The notes below the pieces were generated by a model. That model ran no database searches, had not been told where the DNA came from, and was given only the letters and a program-made list of their open reading frames with translations. Below, one piece after another: positions 41,701 through 50,121 of a stretch of 64,000 nt of DNA. Source of the DNA: Chrysogorgia sp. JL179-B06 (lineage: Eukaryota > Cnidaria > Anthozoa > Scleralcyonacea > Chrysogorgiidae); NCBI GenBank assembly GCA_035772405.1, contig JAYKKM010000498.1, forward strand, positions 186,001-250,000. The letters are read 5' to 3'. The position numbers were made by a program, and so were the translations under genes. How positions within the stretch are numbered: position 1 is the stretch's first letter; each line of letters begins with the position of its first letter.

Positions 41701-41888
41701 GACCTCTTTTTAACAGTCACCTCACCACGTTGACTTTTGTAATACGTATTTTCCAACTCCAGATCACTTATTTTCTTCACACAAGACTTTGCGTATTCCT
41801 TCAACTCTACAATCTTTTTCTCTAATTTCAACACTTTAATTGCGTACTCTTCTAAATGGGATTGTCGTGATTGTACTCCTGCAAACAT
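41685..41888 (-). CDS. 67-aa coiled-coil protein
   Basis: MFAGVQSRQSHLEEYAIKVL then E-K-K-I-V-E-L-K-E-Y-A-K, L-E-L-E-N-T-Y-Y: a heptad-type coiled coil with a basic tail. Start motif CTCTAATAA touches ATG. Ends in the minisatellite, so its last codons derive from repeat sequence. Function unknown. Confidence 0.55.
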   Translation of the reverse strand: MFAGVQSRQSHLEEYAIKVLKLEKKIVELKEYAKSCVKKISDLELENTYYKSQRGEVTVKKRSLGSD

Positions 41889-41956
41889 TTATTAGAGGAG
41901 AAGTCGAGTTTAATTAAAATATGGAGGTGAATGAAGAACTATAGTTGATAAAAGAA

Positions 41957-42358
41957 ATGACAACCATGATGGCAGGAGGACTCTTTAACGCGCTTGCATT
42001 TGCAGGTGCTGGTTTTCTATTCAAAAGTCTAGATGGAAACAAATATGGTGAAGAGATGAAACGACACAACCTTGCGATGGAAAGACTTGCACGAGAGAGA
42101 GAAAAGTGGAACGAAGAAGAGGTTGAACATCGTGATAAACTTGCGAGACTACGACTTGCTTTGTCGGACGCTAATCGCAACATAAACGATACGAACGCAG
42201 CTCTTGACTTACTCAACGCAACGTTTCGCAAAGAACCAAAATTACGCGATTACTATACACCATCGTCAGAGATGCAAGAGTACCTATCGATAACAGAAGG
42301 AGCAATGTATCTAGGTACGGGGTGGGTTGGTTATAAGATGTTGGCGTACATCGTTTAA
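41957..42358 (+). CDS. 133-aa membrane/coiled-coil protein
   Basis: Starts MTTMMAGGLFNALAFAGAGF (N-terminal hydrophobic segment, signal-anchor-like), then a charged coiled coil (A-M-E-R-L-A-R-E-R-E-K-W-N-E-E), L-R-D-Y-Y-T-P-S-S-E-M-Q-E-Y, and a hydrophobic end (G-T-G-W-V-G-Y-K-M-L-A-Y-I-V). Probably a virion membrane protein. The TTG at 41945 is in frame but the ATG is a better start. Confidence 0.55.
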   Translation: MTTMMAGGLFNALAFAGAGFLFKSLDGNKYGEEMKRHNLAMERLAREREKWNEEEVEHRDKLARLRLALSDANRNINDTNAALDLLNATFRKEPKLRDYYTPSSEMQEYLSITEGAMYLGTGWVGYKMLAYIV

Positions 42359-42408
42359 AGAAATCGATATACGCGCGTTAGATGATTGAGAAAAGTATAA
42401 TAAAGAGA

Positions 42409-42897
42409 ATGAGTATAGAATTTGGAAAGTGTATGATTAACAAGAAATTCAACAACGCTACAGTGAGTATCAAAATGAAACCTATCCTACTCAAAGATGT
42501 GTTCACATTTGGTGTTCAAGAGAGTAAGTTTGATAAGAAGAAATTCACCGCAGCGTTGTGTCTCGACGAGGAGCAGTTGAGTAGGTTGGAGAAGGTTGGA
42601 GAAGACTGTTTGAAAGGACTTGCAAACAAGGGTGTCGTGGTCACTGAAGTGAAAAGTGGATTGTACAATGACAAGGTATACGTCAAAGCGAATCCTGATC
42701 TCTTCACAGCGTACAAGGAGGACGATGAGGAGGTGAAATTTGACGACCTGTTGGAACTCAAGAAATACAAAGTAAATACAGCCATCGATGTGAGTAGTGC
42801 ATTCATCAAAGACGGAGTAGCACACTTACAGTTGTACTTTCATGAAATAGTGATCCTAGACGAGAAGAAAGAAACGAAAACGAAAACTAAAACGTAA
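42409..42897 (+). CDS. Candidate single-stranded DNA-binding (OB-fold) protein
   Basis: 162 aa from ATG 42409, chosen because TATAATAAAGAGA precedes it; an earlier ATG in frame lies at 42382. Strand-rich start (A-T-V-S-I-K-M-K-P-I-L-L), K-F-T-A-A-L-C-L-D-E-E-Q-L, K-V-Y-V-K-A-N-P-D and a C-terminal acidic then Lys/Thr-rich end. The order resembles T7 gp2.5-type SSBs (V-x-A-N-x, acidic tail region). Position upstream of PolB fits a replication role. Family call is tentative. Confidence 0.45.
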   Translation: MSIEFGKCMINKKFNNATVSIKMKPILLKDVFTFGVQESKFDKKKFTAALCLDEEQLSRLEKVGEDCLKGLANKGVVVTEVKSGLYNDKVYVKANPDLFTAYKEDDEEVKFDDLLELKKYKVNTAIDVSSAFIKDGVAHLQLYFHEIVILDEKKETKTKTKT

Positions 42898-42933
42898 ACG
42901 TATACTCTTCTAAGTTAAAACCGTGCTTCCTAT

Positions 42934-42966
42934 AGTTTCCAAACACAGTAATGTGTTTGGAAAACT
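42934..42966. terminator. Hairpin after SSB-like gene
   Basis: 13-14-bp stem AGTTTCCAAACACA / TGTGTTTGGAAAACT with one bulge, 37 bp past the stop. Confidence 0.5.
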
Positions 42967-42974
42967 TATAATAA

Positions 42975-43148
42975 ATGAACAACACTACTAGTGAAGACAA
43001 CAGTACGGTCATCGCGAAAGACACCTCCACCTTTGCATTCACAACAAAGTTGACAGTAGGTTGTGTCTTGTTAGTAGCGGGTGGTCACCTCGTCAAATGG
43101 GGTGCTCAATCTATCAGATTAGGTGTCGTCCTCGTGATGGATCTCTAA
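42975..43148 (+). CDS. 57-aa single-pass membrane protein
   Basis: M-N-N-T-T-S-E-D-N-S-T-V-I-A-K-D, then T-F-A-F-T-T-K-L-T-V-G-C-V-L-L-V-A-G-G as part of a hydrophobic segment, ending R-L-G-V-V-L-V-M-D-L. The CTTATAATAA motif touches its ATG, which supports it as a real gene despite its size. Confidence 0.55.
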   Translation: MNNTTSEDNSTVIAKDTSTFAFTTKLTVGCVLLVAGGHLVKWGAQSIRLGVVLVMDL

Positions 43149-43195
43149 ACAAAATTGAAAAACATTTTTTAAAAAAAGACATTATATAAAAAGAG

Positions 43196-43606
43196 ATGAC
43201 ACGACCAAAAGGTTCACTCAACAAAATTCAAAAACCAAAAGTTAAGTATGTAAGAAAACCAAAACCAAAAAAAGAGAAGGACGACTATCAAACTCTAAAA
43301 GACTTAAAAGCTATCGCGAAAGAGCGAGGAGTTAAACTAAGATGTAACGTAAGTCGTAGCGAAATTAGAGAGACACTAGAGCTAGACCCAATAGAGTTAC
43401 CGAAAAGATACGGTCATTGTAGAGTTAGAAAACCTGCTCAGATCATGACTAAAACAAACACGGACACTGGAGAGGAAACAAAATACAAAAGTATATTTGA
43501 GTTAGCAAACAGTTTGAAAATGTTCGCAGGGTCTATTACTTACCGTATAAAAACAGGGAAAAGTCTTATAGTTGACGGAGTTACGTATACATTTCGAAAA
43601 GAATGA
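43196..43606 (+). CDS. SAP/NUMOD-like DNA-binding protein
   Basis: 136 aa. N-terminal AT-hook-like basic R-P-K-G-S-L-N-K, then a SAP-like helix pair (L-K-D-L-K-A-I-A-K-E-R-G-V-K-L) and a C-terminal NUMOD1-like block (Y-K-S-I-F-E-L-A-N-S-L, S-I-T-Y-R-I-K-T-G-K, D-G-V-T-Y-T-F). NUMOD domains accompany GIY-YIG and HNH nucleases as DNA-binding parts, so it may work with the E2 GIY-YIG protein. Motif ATATAAAAAGAG precedes ATG. Confidence 0.55.
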   Translation: MTRPKGSLNKIQKPKVKYVRKPKPKKEKDDYQTLKDLKAIAKERGVKLRCNVSRSEIRETLELDPIELPKRYGHCRVRKPAQIMTKTNTDTGEETKYKSIFELANSLKMFAGSITYRIKTGKSLIVDGVTYTFRKE

Positions 43607-43650
43607 ATCGAGTTCACTTTGTTTAAAAGTTGTAAAAGTAAAGACGAACA

Positions 43651-43941
43651 ATGAACATGATAACAAGTGAACTTATCGAGATGATAATAGACATCTGGTT
43701 TAACGAAGCCGACAGTATGCTTAGACTTGTTCTACTGTTCAAAGTGCTCGGATATGGACAGACTGTCTACAACCACGAGATTGAAACGTTCACCAGAGTA
43801 TACACTGACGAAGACGGTGACATGACTCTTGACATGCTGGTAGCGATGGTTCGTCGTCATTATTTTCGCTCGTCTGGAGTGATATTTTACTTTTTACAAA
43901 CTCGAATGAGTGAATCAGAACACGCCGAGTTCGTGAGATGA
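43651..43941 (+). CDS. 96-aa unknown helical protein
   Basis: MNMITSELIEMIIDIWFNEA start, L-R-L-V-L-L-F-K-V-L-G-Y, an acidic loop (T-D-E-D-G-D-M-T) and R-S-S-G-V-I-F-Y-F-L-Q-T-R. Compact helical protein of unknown role between the NUMOD-like gene and PolB. A hairpin follows its stop. Confidence 0.5.
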   Translation: MNMITSELIEMIIDIWFNEADSMLRLVLLFKVLGYGQTVYNHEIETFTRVYTDEDGDMTLDMLVAMVRRHYFRSSGVIFYFLQTRMSESEHAEFVR

Positions 43942-43958
43942 GAAACTTTTTTTTTTAA

Positions 43959-43985
43959 TTTCGAAAGGCTTTATGTCTTTCGAAA
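43959..43985. terminator. Hairpin after 43651 gene
   Basis: 9-bp stem TTTCGAAAG / CTTTCGAAA, 17 bp past the stop codon and 51 bp before PolB. Confidence 0.5.
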
Positions 43986-44036
43986 CTTATAGAATCGACT
44001 TTGTTTAAAACGAGCACACAATAATAAATAGATAAG

Positions 44037-47000
44037 ATGAACTACTTGAAAGGAAAACTAAACAAATGGTCTAACTGGTTTGTTAGTCATACACCAGAGT
44101 CAATTAGGGAGAGAGTCGCAGCTGCTTTCACGTCTCTAAAAAGTAAGGTAACCTCTCTATTCGAGACGACCGAACCAGAAGATGTGTTCCACGACGCACA
44201 AGAACCAGAAGAAGAGTTCCACGACGCACAAGATCAAGTCGTAGAGAGGACTGAACAGTCTATACGTGGATTTTCAGAGACTTTCACTATAGACGCTCAA
44301 GGGAAAGTAGACCCAAAGACTTTCCTAGCGAACTCAAAAACTCTCGTGATCGATCTTTGGACTAGCGAAGTGAAAAAGAGAAGTGGATTAAAAACAAAAC
44401 TCGCGCTGGAATGTGTTATGGTGAGAGCGACTGACGCTGGACCTGTTGAAGCGGTCGCGATGTTTCGCTCTCTCGTGAGCACCACGTTGTCTGGGACCGA
44501 TATGGACGAGCTATACGATAGACATGTTGGAAAAATTCTAGAAAACTTGTCGACTTACTTGAAAAAAGGTAGTGGATGGCGAGTCCTACGTGTCGTGAAA
44601 CTAGACATATATATTGACACATACAAGCCAATAAGCGGGTCGTCGTATATCCCAACACCGGCGGCATTGGTTAAAAAACTCGCGATCGTCAACGTTCAAA
44701 ACAAAACTGACAACGAGTGTCTCAAATGGTCCATCACTGTTGCGAGGATGCTAAAACAAAAACACCCTGAGAGACTAAGCAAAGAGTTAAGGAGAGAATC
44801 TGAGAAGTTCGACTGGACTGGGATCCCGTTCCCCACACCACTATCAGACATTAAGAAGTTCACGAAAAACAACAAGATTAACATTAACGTGTTCGCCTAC
44901 GAAAAAGAAACCGGTGTCTACCCACTTCTCATCGGAGGTGACTCAAAAGACACTATTAACCTGTTACTCATTACAGAACAGCTTGAAGATGGGACGGTTA
45001 ACTCTCACTACGCATGGATCAAGAACATGAGTCGACTGTTATCCAGCGCTAAGAGAAAACATAATGGAAAGATCCACTTTTGTTATCGGTGTCTAAATAG
45101 TTTCACTAGTGAGAAAGTTCTAGAGAAACACATCGAGCGTTGTTCGAACGTGGACAGTATTAAGACAGAAATGCCAGAAGAGGGGAGCACCATAAAGTTT
45201 GAGAATGTCTACAAAACACAAGACGTACCATTTGTAATCTACGCGGACTTCGAGAGCTTCATCGAACCTATCGACGGATGTGTCAACGACGACTCATGTA
45301 GCTCAACCACGCAATACCAACACCACACACCATCTGGATTTTGTTTTCACCTAAAGTGTCATGATGACTCACTTCACTATGAAGAACCCTACCTCTACAC
45401 CAAAAAGACTGAAGGCGAGAACGTCGGTGAGAAGTTTGTCGTGGAGGTGGAGAGAGCTGTGAAAAACGTCTACGACAAATTTAAAGTCGCGAAAGACATG
45501 ATCTATAGGTCAATCGACAAACAAGTCTACGAGAGTAGCGAGACGTGTTGGTTGTGTGGCGAGGACTGGACTCAAAAGACTAGAAAAGGTAACCCAGACC
45601 GTAAAGTTCGCGATCATTGTCATCTCACCGGTAAATTTCGTGGGGCTGCACATAGTAGTTGTAATTTGAAATACAAACTACCGAAATTCGTGCCGGTTAT
45701 TTTTCATAACTTGTCTGGCTATGATTCACATCTTTTCGTGAAAAATCTTAGCGTTACGGACGGTGAGATTAGATGCATTCCAAACAATGAGGAGAAATAT
45801 ATCTCGTTCAGTAAGGACATCGTCGTCGACCACCAGATAGATAACGACGGTGAGGAGAGACCTGTCAAGAGAGAAACTAGGTTCCTCGATAGTGTCAAAT
45901 TCATGCCTTCTAGTTTGGACAAGTTAGTCAAAAATCTTGATAAGACCAACTTGACGTCCACTAAGAGAGTATTTGGTGATGACTTCGAGTTAGTTTCACA
46001 AAAAGGTGTCTACCCATATGAACACATGACTGAACTAGCATCTCTCGACGAGACCCAACTACCAACTATAGAGAAGTTTAGCTCTAAACTGAACAACACC
46101 GACATTTCCGAAGATGACTACAGACATGCTACAAAAGTGTGGAACCACTTTGGAATGACTACCATGCGTGAATATCACGACCTATATCTTAAAACAGACG
46201 TGATGTTATTAGAGGACGTGTTTGAGAATTTCAGGAAGACATGTAAAACTCACTACGAGTTGGACCCTGCGTTCTATTTCACTGCACCCGGATTAGCTTG
46301 GGACGCATTGTTGAAAACCACGGGGATTGAACTAGAGTTAATAACCGACATAGACATGCTTTTGATGTTAGAAGCTGGAATTCGTGGTGGTGTGAGTACT
46401 ATCACCAAGAGACACGCCGTGGCGAATAACAAGTATATGGACCACATTAATAGCGACAAGCATATGGAACGGACCGGAGACTCGCTACACGACGCTACGA
46501 AACCTAGCGTGTTTCTACCAGACTTAGACAATAATAACTTATATGGTGGCGCGATGTGTGAGCCACTACCAACGCATGGTTTTAAGTGGATGGTTGAAGA
46601 CCAGCTAGAGAACTGGAGAGACGTGCCGTGTATTCTAGAAGTAGATCTAGAATATCCAGAAGAGCTCCACGACCTCCATAACGACTACCCACTAGCGCCG
46701 GAGAGAGTCACAGTCAACGGAGTAGAGAAACTCGTTCCGAATTTGAACAACAAGACGAAATACGTGCTCCACAAGAAAAATCTCGAGATGTATCTTAGGT
46801 TAGGGTTGAAACTCACAAAGATCCATCGAGGAATAACATTTTTCGAGAGTGCATGGATGAAACCATATATTGATCTTAACACACGGCTTAGGACTATGGC
46901 GAAGAACGAGTTCGAAAAAGACTTTTTCAAGCTCATGAATAACTCTGTTTTTGGAAAAACCATGGAAAATATTCGTAACAGGGTTGACATCCAGCTAGTG

Positions 47001-47726
47001 ACCACCGAAGAGAAGATGAGAAAACTAGTAGCCAAGCCTAATTACCATCACAGGACTATTTTCGACGAGAACTTGGTCGCCGTCCACATGAGACGGACTA
47101 AAGTGAAATTTGACAAGCCAGTCTATCTCGGGATGTCCATCTTGGATCTCAGCAAGACCATCATGTATGAGTTTCATTACGACTACATCAAGCCTAAATA
47201 TGGAGACAGAGCCACGTTACTTTTCACAGACACCGACAGTCTCATGTACGAGATCTACACAGATGACTTCTATAAGGACATTAGCGACGACGTCGAGAAG
47301 AGGTTTGACACATCTGGCTACGCAAAAAACCACCCTAGTAACATTCCGATAGGTCTCAACAAGAAGGTAGTTAGGATGATGAAAGACGAGCATCACGGCG
47401 AGCAGGTCCTAGAATTTGTTGGACTAAGAGCCAAGCTCTACGCGTTCAGAACATTGCGCGGTGATCAAAAGAAGTGTAAAGGAGTTAAAAAAGGTGTAGT
47501 CGACAAAGACATTAAGTTTAACGACTATAGAGATTGCTTATTCACTGGAGAGTCCATGTACAAAACCATGAATGTGTTCAGATCACGCGGACATGAGATC
47601 TACACGGAAGCTATTAACAAGACAGCGTTAAGTTCTAATGACGATAAGCGACACATCTTACCTGATGGAGTTAACACGCTGGCTTTGGGTCACTATAGAA
47701 TTGGAGATTCGTGCACTTATTTGTAA
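44037..47726 (+). CDS. E2 DNA polymerase B with endonuclease VII-like insert
   Basis: 1229 aa, intact. N-terminal region with N-E-C-L-K-W-S-I (about 223) and a C2H2-type finger C-Y-R-C-L-N-S-F (about 348). Exo I V-I-Y-A-D-F-E-S (about 400). Next a Cys/His domain: C-W-L-C-G, then V-R-D-H-C-H-L-T-G-K-F-R-G-A-A-H (about 520-540), the signature of recombination endonuclease VII. Exo II H-N-L-S-G-Y-D, Exo III L-K-T-D-V-M-L-L, motif A D-N-N-N-L-Y-G-G-A-M, motif B F-F-K-L-M-N-N-S-V-F-G-K, motif C F-T-D-T-D-S-L-M. Replicates E2 DNA by protein priming; the insert may resolve branched DNA. The stop lies inside the right TIR. Confidence 0.9.
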   Translation: MNYLKGKLNKWSNWFVSHTPESIRERVAAAFTSLKSKVTSLFETTEPEDVFHDAQEPEEEFHDAQDQVVERTEQSIRGFSETFTIDAQGKVDPKTFLANSKTLVIDLWTSEVKKRSGLKTKLALECVMVRATDAGPVEAVAMFRSLVSTTLSGTDMDELYDRHVGKILENLSTYLKKGSGWRVLRVVKLDIYIDTYKPISGSSYIPTPAALVKKLAIVNVQNKTDNECLKWSITVARMLKQKHPERLSKELRRESEKFDWTGIPFPTPLSDIKKFTKNNKININVFAYEKETGVYPLLIGGDSKDTINLLLITEQLEDGTVNSHYAWIKNMSRLLSSAKRKHNGKIHFCYRCLNSFTSEKVLEKHIERCSNVDSIKTEMPEEGSTIKFENVYKTQDVPFVIYADFESFIEPIDGCVNDDSCSSTTQYQHHTPSGFCFHLKCHDDSLHYEEPYLYTKKTEGENVGEKFVVEVERAVKNVYDKFKVAKDMIYRSIDKQVYESSETCWLCGEDWTQKTRKGNPDRKVRDHCHLTGKFRGAAHSSCNLKYKLPKFVPVIFHNLSGYDSHLFVKNLSVTDGEIRCIPNNEEKYISFSKDIVVDHQIDNDGEERPVKRETRFLDSVKFMPSSLDKLVKNLDKTNLTSTKRVFGDDFELVSQKGVYPYEHMTELASLDETQLPTIEKFSSKLNNTDISEDDYRHATKVWNHFGMTTMREYHDLYLKTDVMLLEDVFENFRKTCKTHYELDPAFYFTAPGLAWDALLKTTGIELELITDIDMLLMLEAGIRGGVSTITKRHAVANNKYMDHINSDKHMERTGDSLHDATKPSVFLPDLDNNNLYGGAMCEPLPTHGFKWMVEDQLENWRDVPCILEVDLEYPEELHDLHNDYPLAPERVTVNGVEKLVPNLNNKTKYVLHKKNLEMYLRLGLKLTKIHRGITFFESAWMKPYIDLNTRLRTMAKNEFEKDFFKLMNNSVFGKTMENIRNRVDIQLVTTEEKMRKLVAKPNYHHRTIFDENLVAVHMRRTKVKFDKPVYLGMSILDLSKTIMYEFHYDYIKPKYGDRATLLFTDTDSLMYEIYTDDFYKDISDDVEKRFDTSGYAKNHPSNIPIGLNKKVVRMMKDEHHGEQVLEFVGLRAKLYAFRTLRGDQKKCKGVKKGVVDKDIKFNDYRDCLFTGESMYKTMNVFRSRGHEIYTEAINKTALSSNDDKRHILPDGVNTLALGHYRIGDSCTYL

Positions 47727-48003
47727 AATGTTAAAATAACTACATAAATTTCTAACTCAACCAGGTTAGAATTTTTTTTTTTTTCGATGACGTCATCCAA
47801 CCGGAAGTGACCGCGCGCACGCGGGTGGACTGGGGGAGAGTGACCGCGTGGGGGTTGGGGGAGTGACGTCACCCAGAAAAAGTCGCGGGGAAAAAATGAC
47901 CGCGGGGGGTTTTGGGGGGAGTGACGAGATTTGAGTTGGTTTTTTCGATGGAAATACGAACCCATTTTGAAAAATGGGTTGAAACGCACTGTTTCTTACT
48001 ACT
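47714..48003. repeat. E2 right terminal inverted repeat
   Basis: 290 bp, complementary to 29959-30229. Includes the last PolB codons, a longer T run (about 47773-47784) and about 20 bp not in the left copy. CRE sites at 47788-47795 and 47864-47871, ETS site CCGGAAGT at about 47800-47807. Ends CTTACTACT. Confidence 0.92.
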
Positions 48004-48009
48004 TGCTTT
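48004..48009. other. E2 target-site duplication, right copy (TGCTTT)
   Basis: Exact copy of 29953-29958, followed directly by the continuing Pao gag frame. Confidence 0.92.
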
Positions 48010-48083
48010 GTTACACAGTGTTTTACCTGCTGCTCCTACTGTTGGTCATGACCCAGTAGACGAACACTCCAACTCATCCTAAC

Positions 48084-48725
48084 ATGAATTGCAACACCCC
48101 AGTTCTTCTGCAAGTGGTTCCCATATCTGTATATGGACCCAAGGGGCACATCAACACTTATGGAATGTTAGACACTGGTAGTACATGCACCTTGGTGATG
48201 ACAAAGATCGCCAACCAGGTTGGGTTGGATGGTCCGAGACAAAATCTCACTCTTAATGGCATTCAAGAATCATCAGTCTTGTCTTCGAAGCAGGTAACTA
48301 TGCAAGTCAGTGCATCAAACCATGGTAATTCACGTTACAATATTGACGGTGCAGTGGTGGTGGATCGTTTGAACATCCTGACAAGAAAGGTTAACTTACC
48401 CGAAATGAAATCGAAATGGCCACACCTGTCAGACTTGGAATTACCAGTAGTAGATGGGTCCCAAGTCACAGTACTCATTGGAAGTGATGCTGCAGAGATT
48501 ATTATTCCAATCGAAACAAGGATTGGTCCAAGGGGATCGCCTGTCGCTATTCGTACGAAGCTCGGTTGGACTGTAACTGGTCGCTTGCCTGGTTATGCCC
48601 AAGACTGCAAAACTGTCTGCTTTACTCGGATTTCTTCACCTATCGAAGAGCTACATGAGAGAGTTAAATCCTGGTGGCGCACCGATAATTTTGGCTGTAA
48701 GTATGATAACGACACCAAAAGATGA
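48084..48725 (+). pseudogene. Pao aspartic protease region
   Basis: Y-G-M-L-D-T-G-S-T-C-T-L-V holds the D-T-G-S active site of retropepsins; the rest (V-L-I-G-S-D-A-A-E, P-R-G-S-P-V-A-I-R-T-K-L-G-W) is the usual end of the Pao DUF1758 domain before RT. It processes Gag-Pol in active elements. The frame ends at 48725 and RT continues in another frame, one break. Confidence 0.78.
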
Positions 48726-49770
48726 AAAAGTATTGGAATTTCTTGATGAGACAACCTGTAAAGTCAATGGTCATTATGAAGTTGGATTGCTGTGGAAAGA
48801 CCAAAGTGTTGCTCTTCCTAATAACCGCAACGTCGCTGAACACCGCCTTAACCTGCTCGAGAAAAGGCTCCGCCGTGATCCAAAGTTAGCAGCCGCCTAT
48901 GAGAAAACCATCCAAAACGACGTTGAAAAGGGGTATATCAAGAAGCTTTCTCGTGCGGAAGTTGCTAATCCAGTGAGTCAACAGTGGTTCCTCCCACATC
49001 ACCCAGTCACCAATCCTCACAAGCCTGGAAAGGTGCGGAGAGTATGTGACGCAGCTGCTAGATTTCGTGGTTCTTCATTAAACGATCATCTTGTCACCGG
49101 TCCGGATCTACTCAACTCGTTGGTGGGAATATGCATGCGATTCCGTGAAGAAAAGATTGCATTGGCAGCAGACATTGAGGCCATGTTCAATCAGATAGCT
49201 GTTCCCCAAGACGACCAAGCAGTTCTTCGTTTCTTGTGGCTTGAACCACCAGATTCCAAGAGAGTAGTTTATCAATATTCCTGTCACGTATTTGGAGCAA
49301 AGTGCGCGCCAACTTGTGCTAACTACGCCCTCATCAGAAATGCAAGAGATAATAAAGTGGAATTTCCCGATGCAGCTGCCGTGGTCGAACGGAACTTTTA
49401 CATGGACGATTTTTTCAAATCTGTCGAGTCCGTAAGAAAGGCACTTGAACTGCACAGCCAGTTAGTCAAGCTGATGGAATTGGGACATTTTCATTTGACA
49501 AAGTTCCTTTCCAATGCAAAAGAAGTGATTGAGCAAATTCCTGAAGCAGAAAGAGCCCCCTCCATTAAAGTAGTGGATGATGAAATTATTATGCCAGTTG
49601 AGCGAGCACTTGGGATCGTTTGGAATACGAAGTCAGACTGCCTCGTTTACAGCGTGCAGAGGAGACCATTGACCGACACCCGCCGCAAGATCCTTAGTCT
49701 AATCGCCTCATTGTTTGATCCACTCGGATTCTTGGCACCGTTCCTGGTAAAAGCAAAGATGTTTCTCTAG
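48712..49770 (+). pseudogene. Pao reverse transcriptase, ended by a premature stop
   Basis: V-R-R-V-C-D-A-A-A-R-F-R-G (finger), D-I-E-A-M-F-N-Q-I (first Asp), N-F-Y-M-D-D-F-F-K-S (catalytic YMDD) and L-F-D-P-L-G-F-L-A-P at the end. All core RT motifs are present. An in-frame TAG at 49768-49770 breaks it from the connection/RNase H region, which continues in the same frame. Confidence 0.8.
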
Positions 49771-50121
49771 GAAATATGGCAACTTGGCATTGGTTGGGTT
49801 GATCCCGTGCCCCAAGCCTTCATGAAAGAATGGTCCCAATGGCAGAACGACCTGGAAAACATATCAGAGTTTGCTGTCCCGCGATTTTACCGTCACATTG
49901 CAGAAAAACCAATGAACATTCAACTCCATGTCTTTGGGGATGCAACTGAGCGTGCATTTGGTTCAGCAGCATATTTCAGATTCACCTACGCCAGTGGTCA
50001 GTCAGATGTGCATTTGTCACAGCCAAAACCCGAGTGGCTCTGCAAAAGAGGCTCAGCATTCCGAAATTGGAATTACAAGCTGCAGTGTAAGGATGTCGGA
50101 CATGGTAATTCGAGAGCATGA
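49771..50121 (+). pseudogene. Pao RNase H region
   Basis: Same frame as RT after the nonsense codon. I-Q-L-H-V-F-G-D-A-T-E-R-A-F-G-S-A has the first RNase H Asp (F-G-D-A-T). It loses frame near 50100, and W-S-D-S-I-V-V-L-Y-W (last acidic motif region) appears in the next frame. Confidence 0.7.

Larger units (their letters stand above)
29959..48003. mobile_element. E2: full-length Polinton/Maverick, 18,045 bp
   Basis: Both termini are defined to the base: inverted repeats starting AGTAGTAAGAAACAG and ending CTGTTTCTTACTACT, flanked by TGCTTT duplications. It carries PolB, RVE integrase, packaging ATPase, capsid candidates and about 18 smaller genes, mostly with open frames. Base composition is much less AT-rich than E1. 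A nearly clean copy with an exact duplication indicates recent insertion. Confidence 0.93.

Noticed and set aside
44297..47352. Open frames antisense to or offset within PolB
   Set aside because: All lie inside the intact polymerase gene and lack start motifs.
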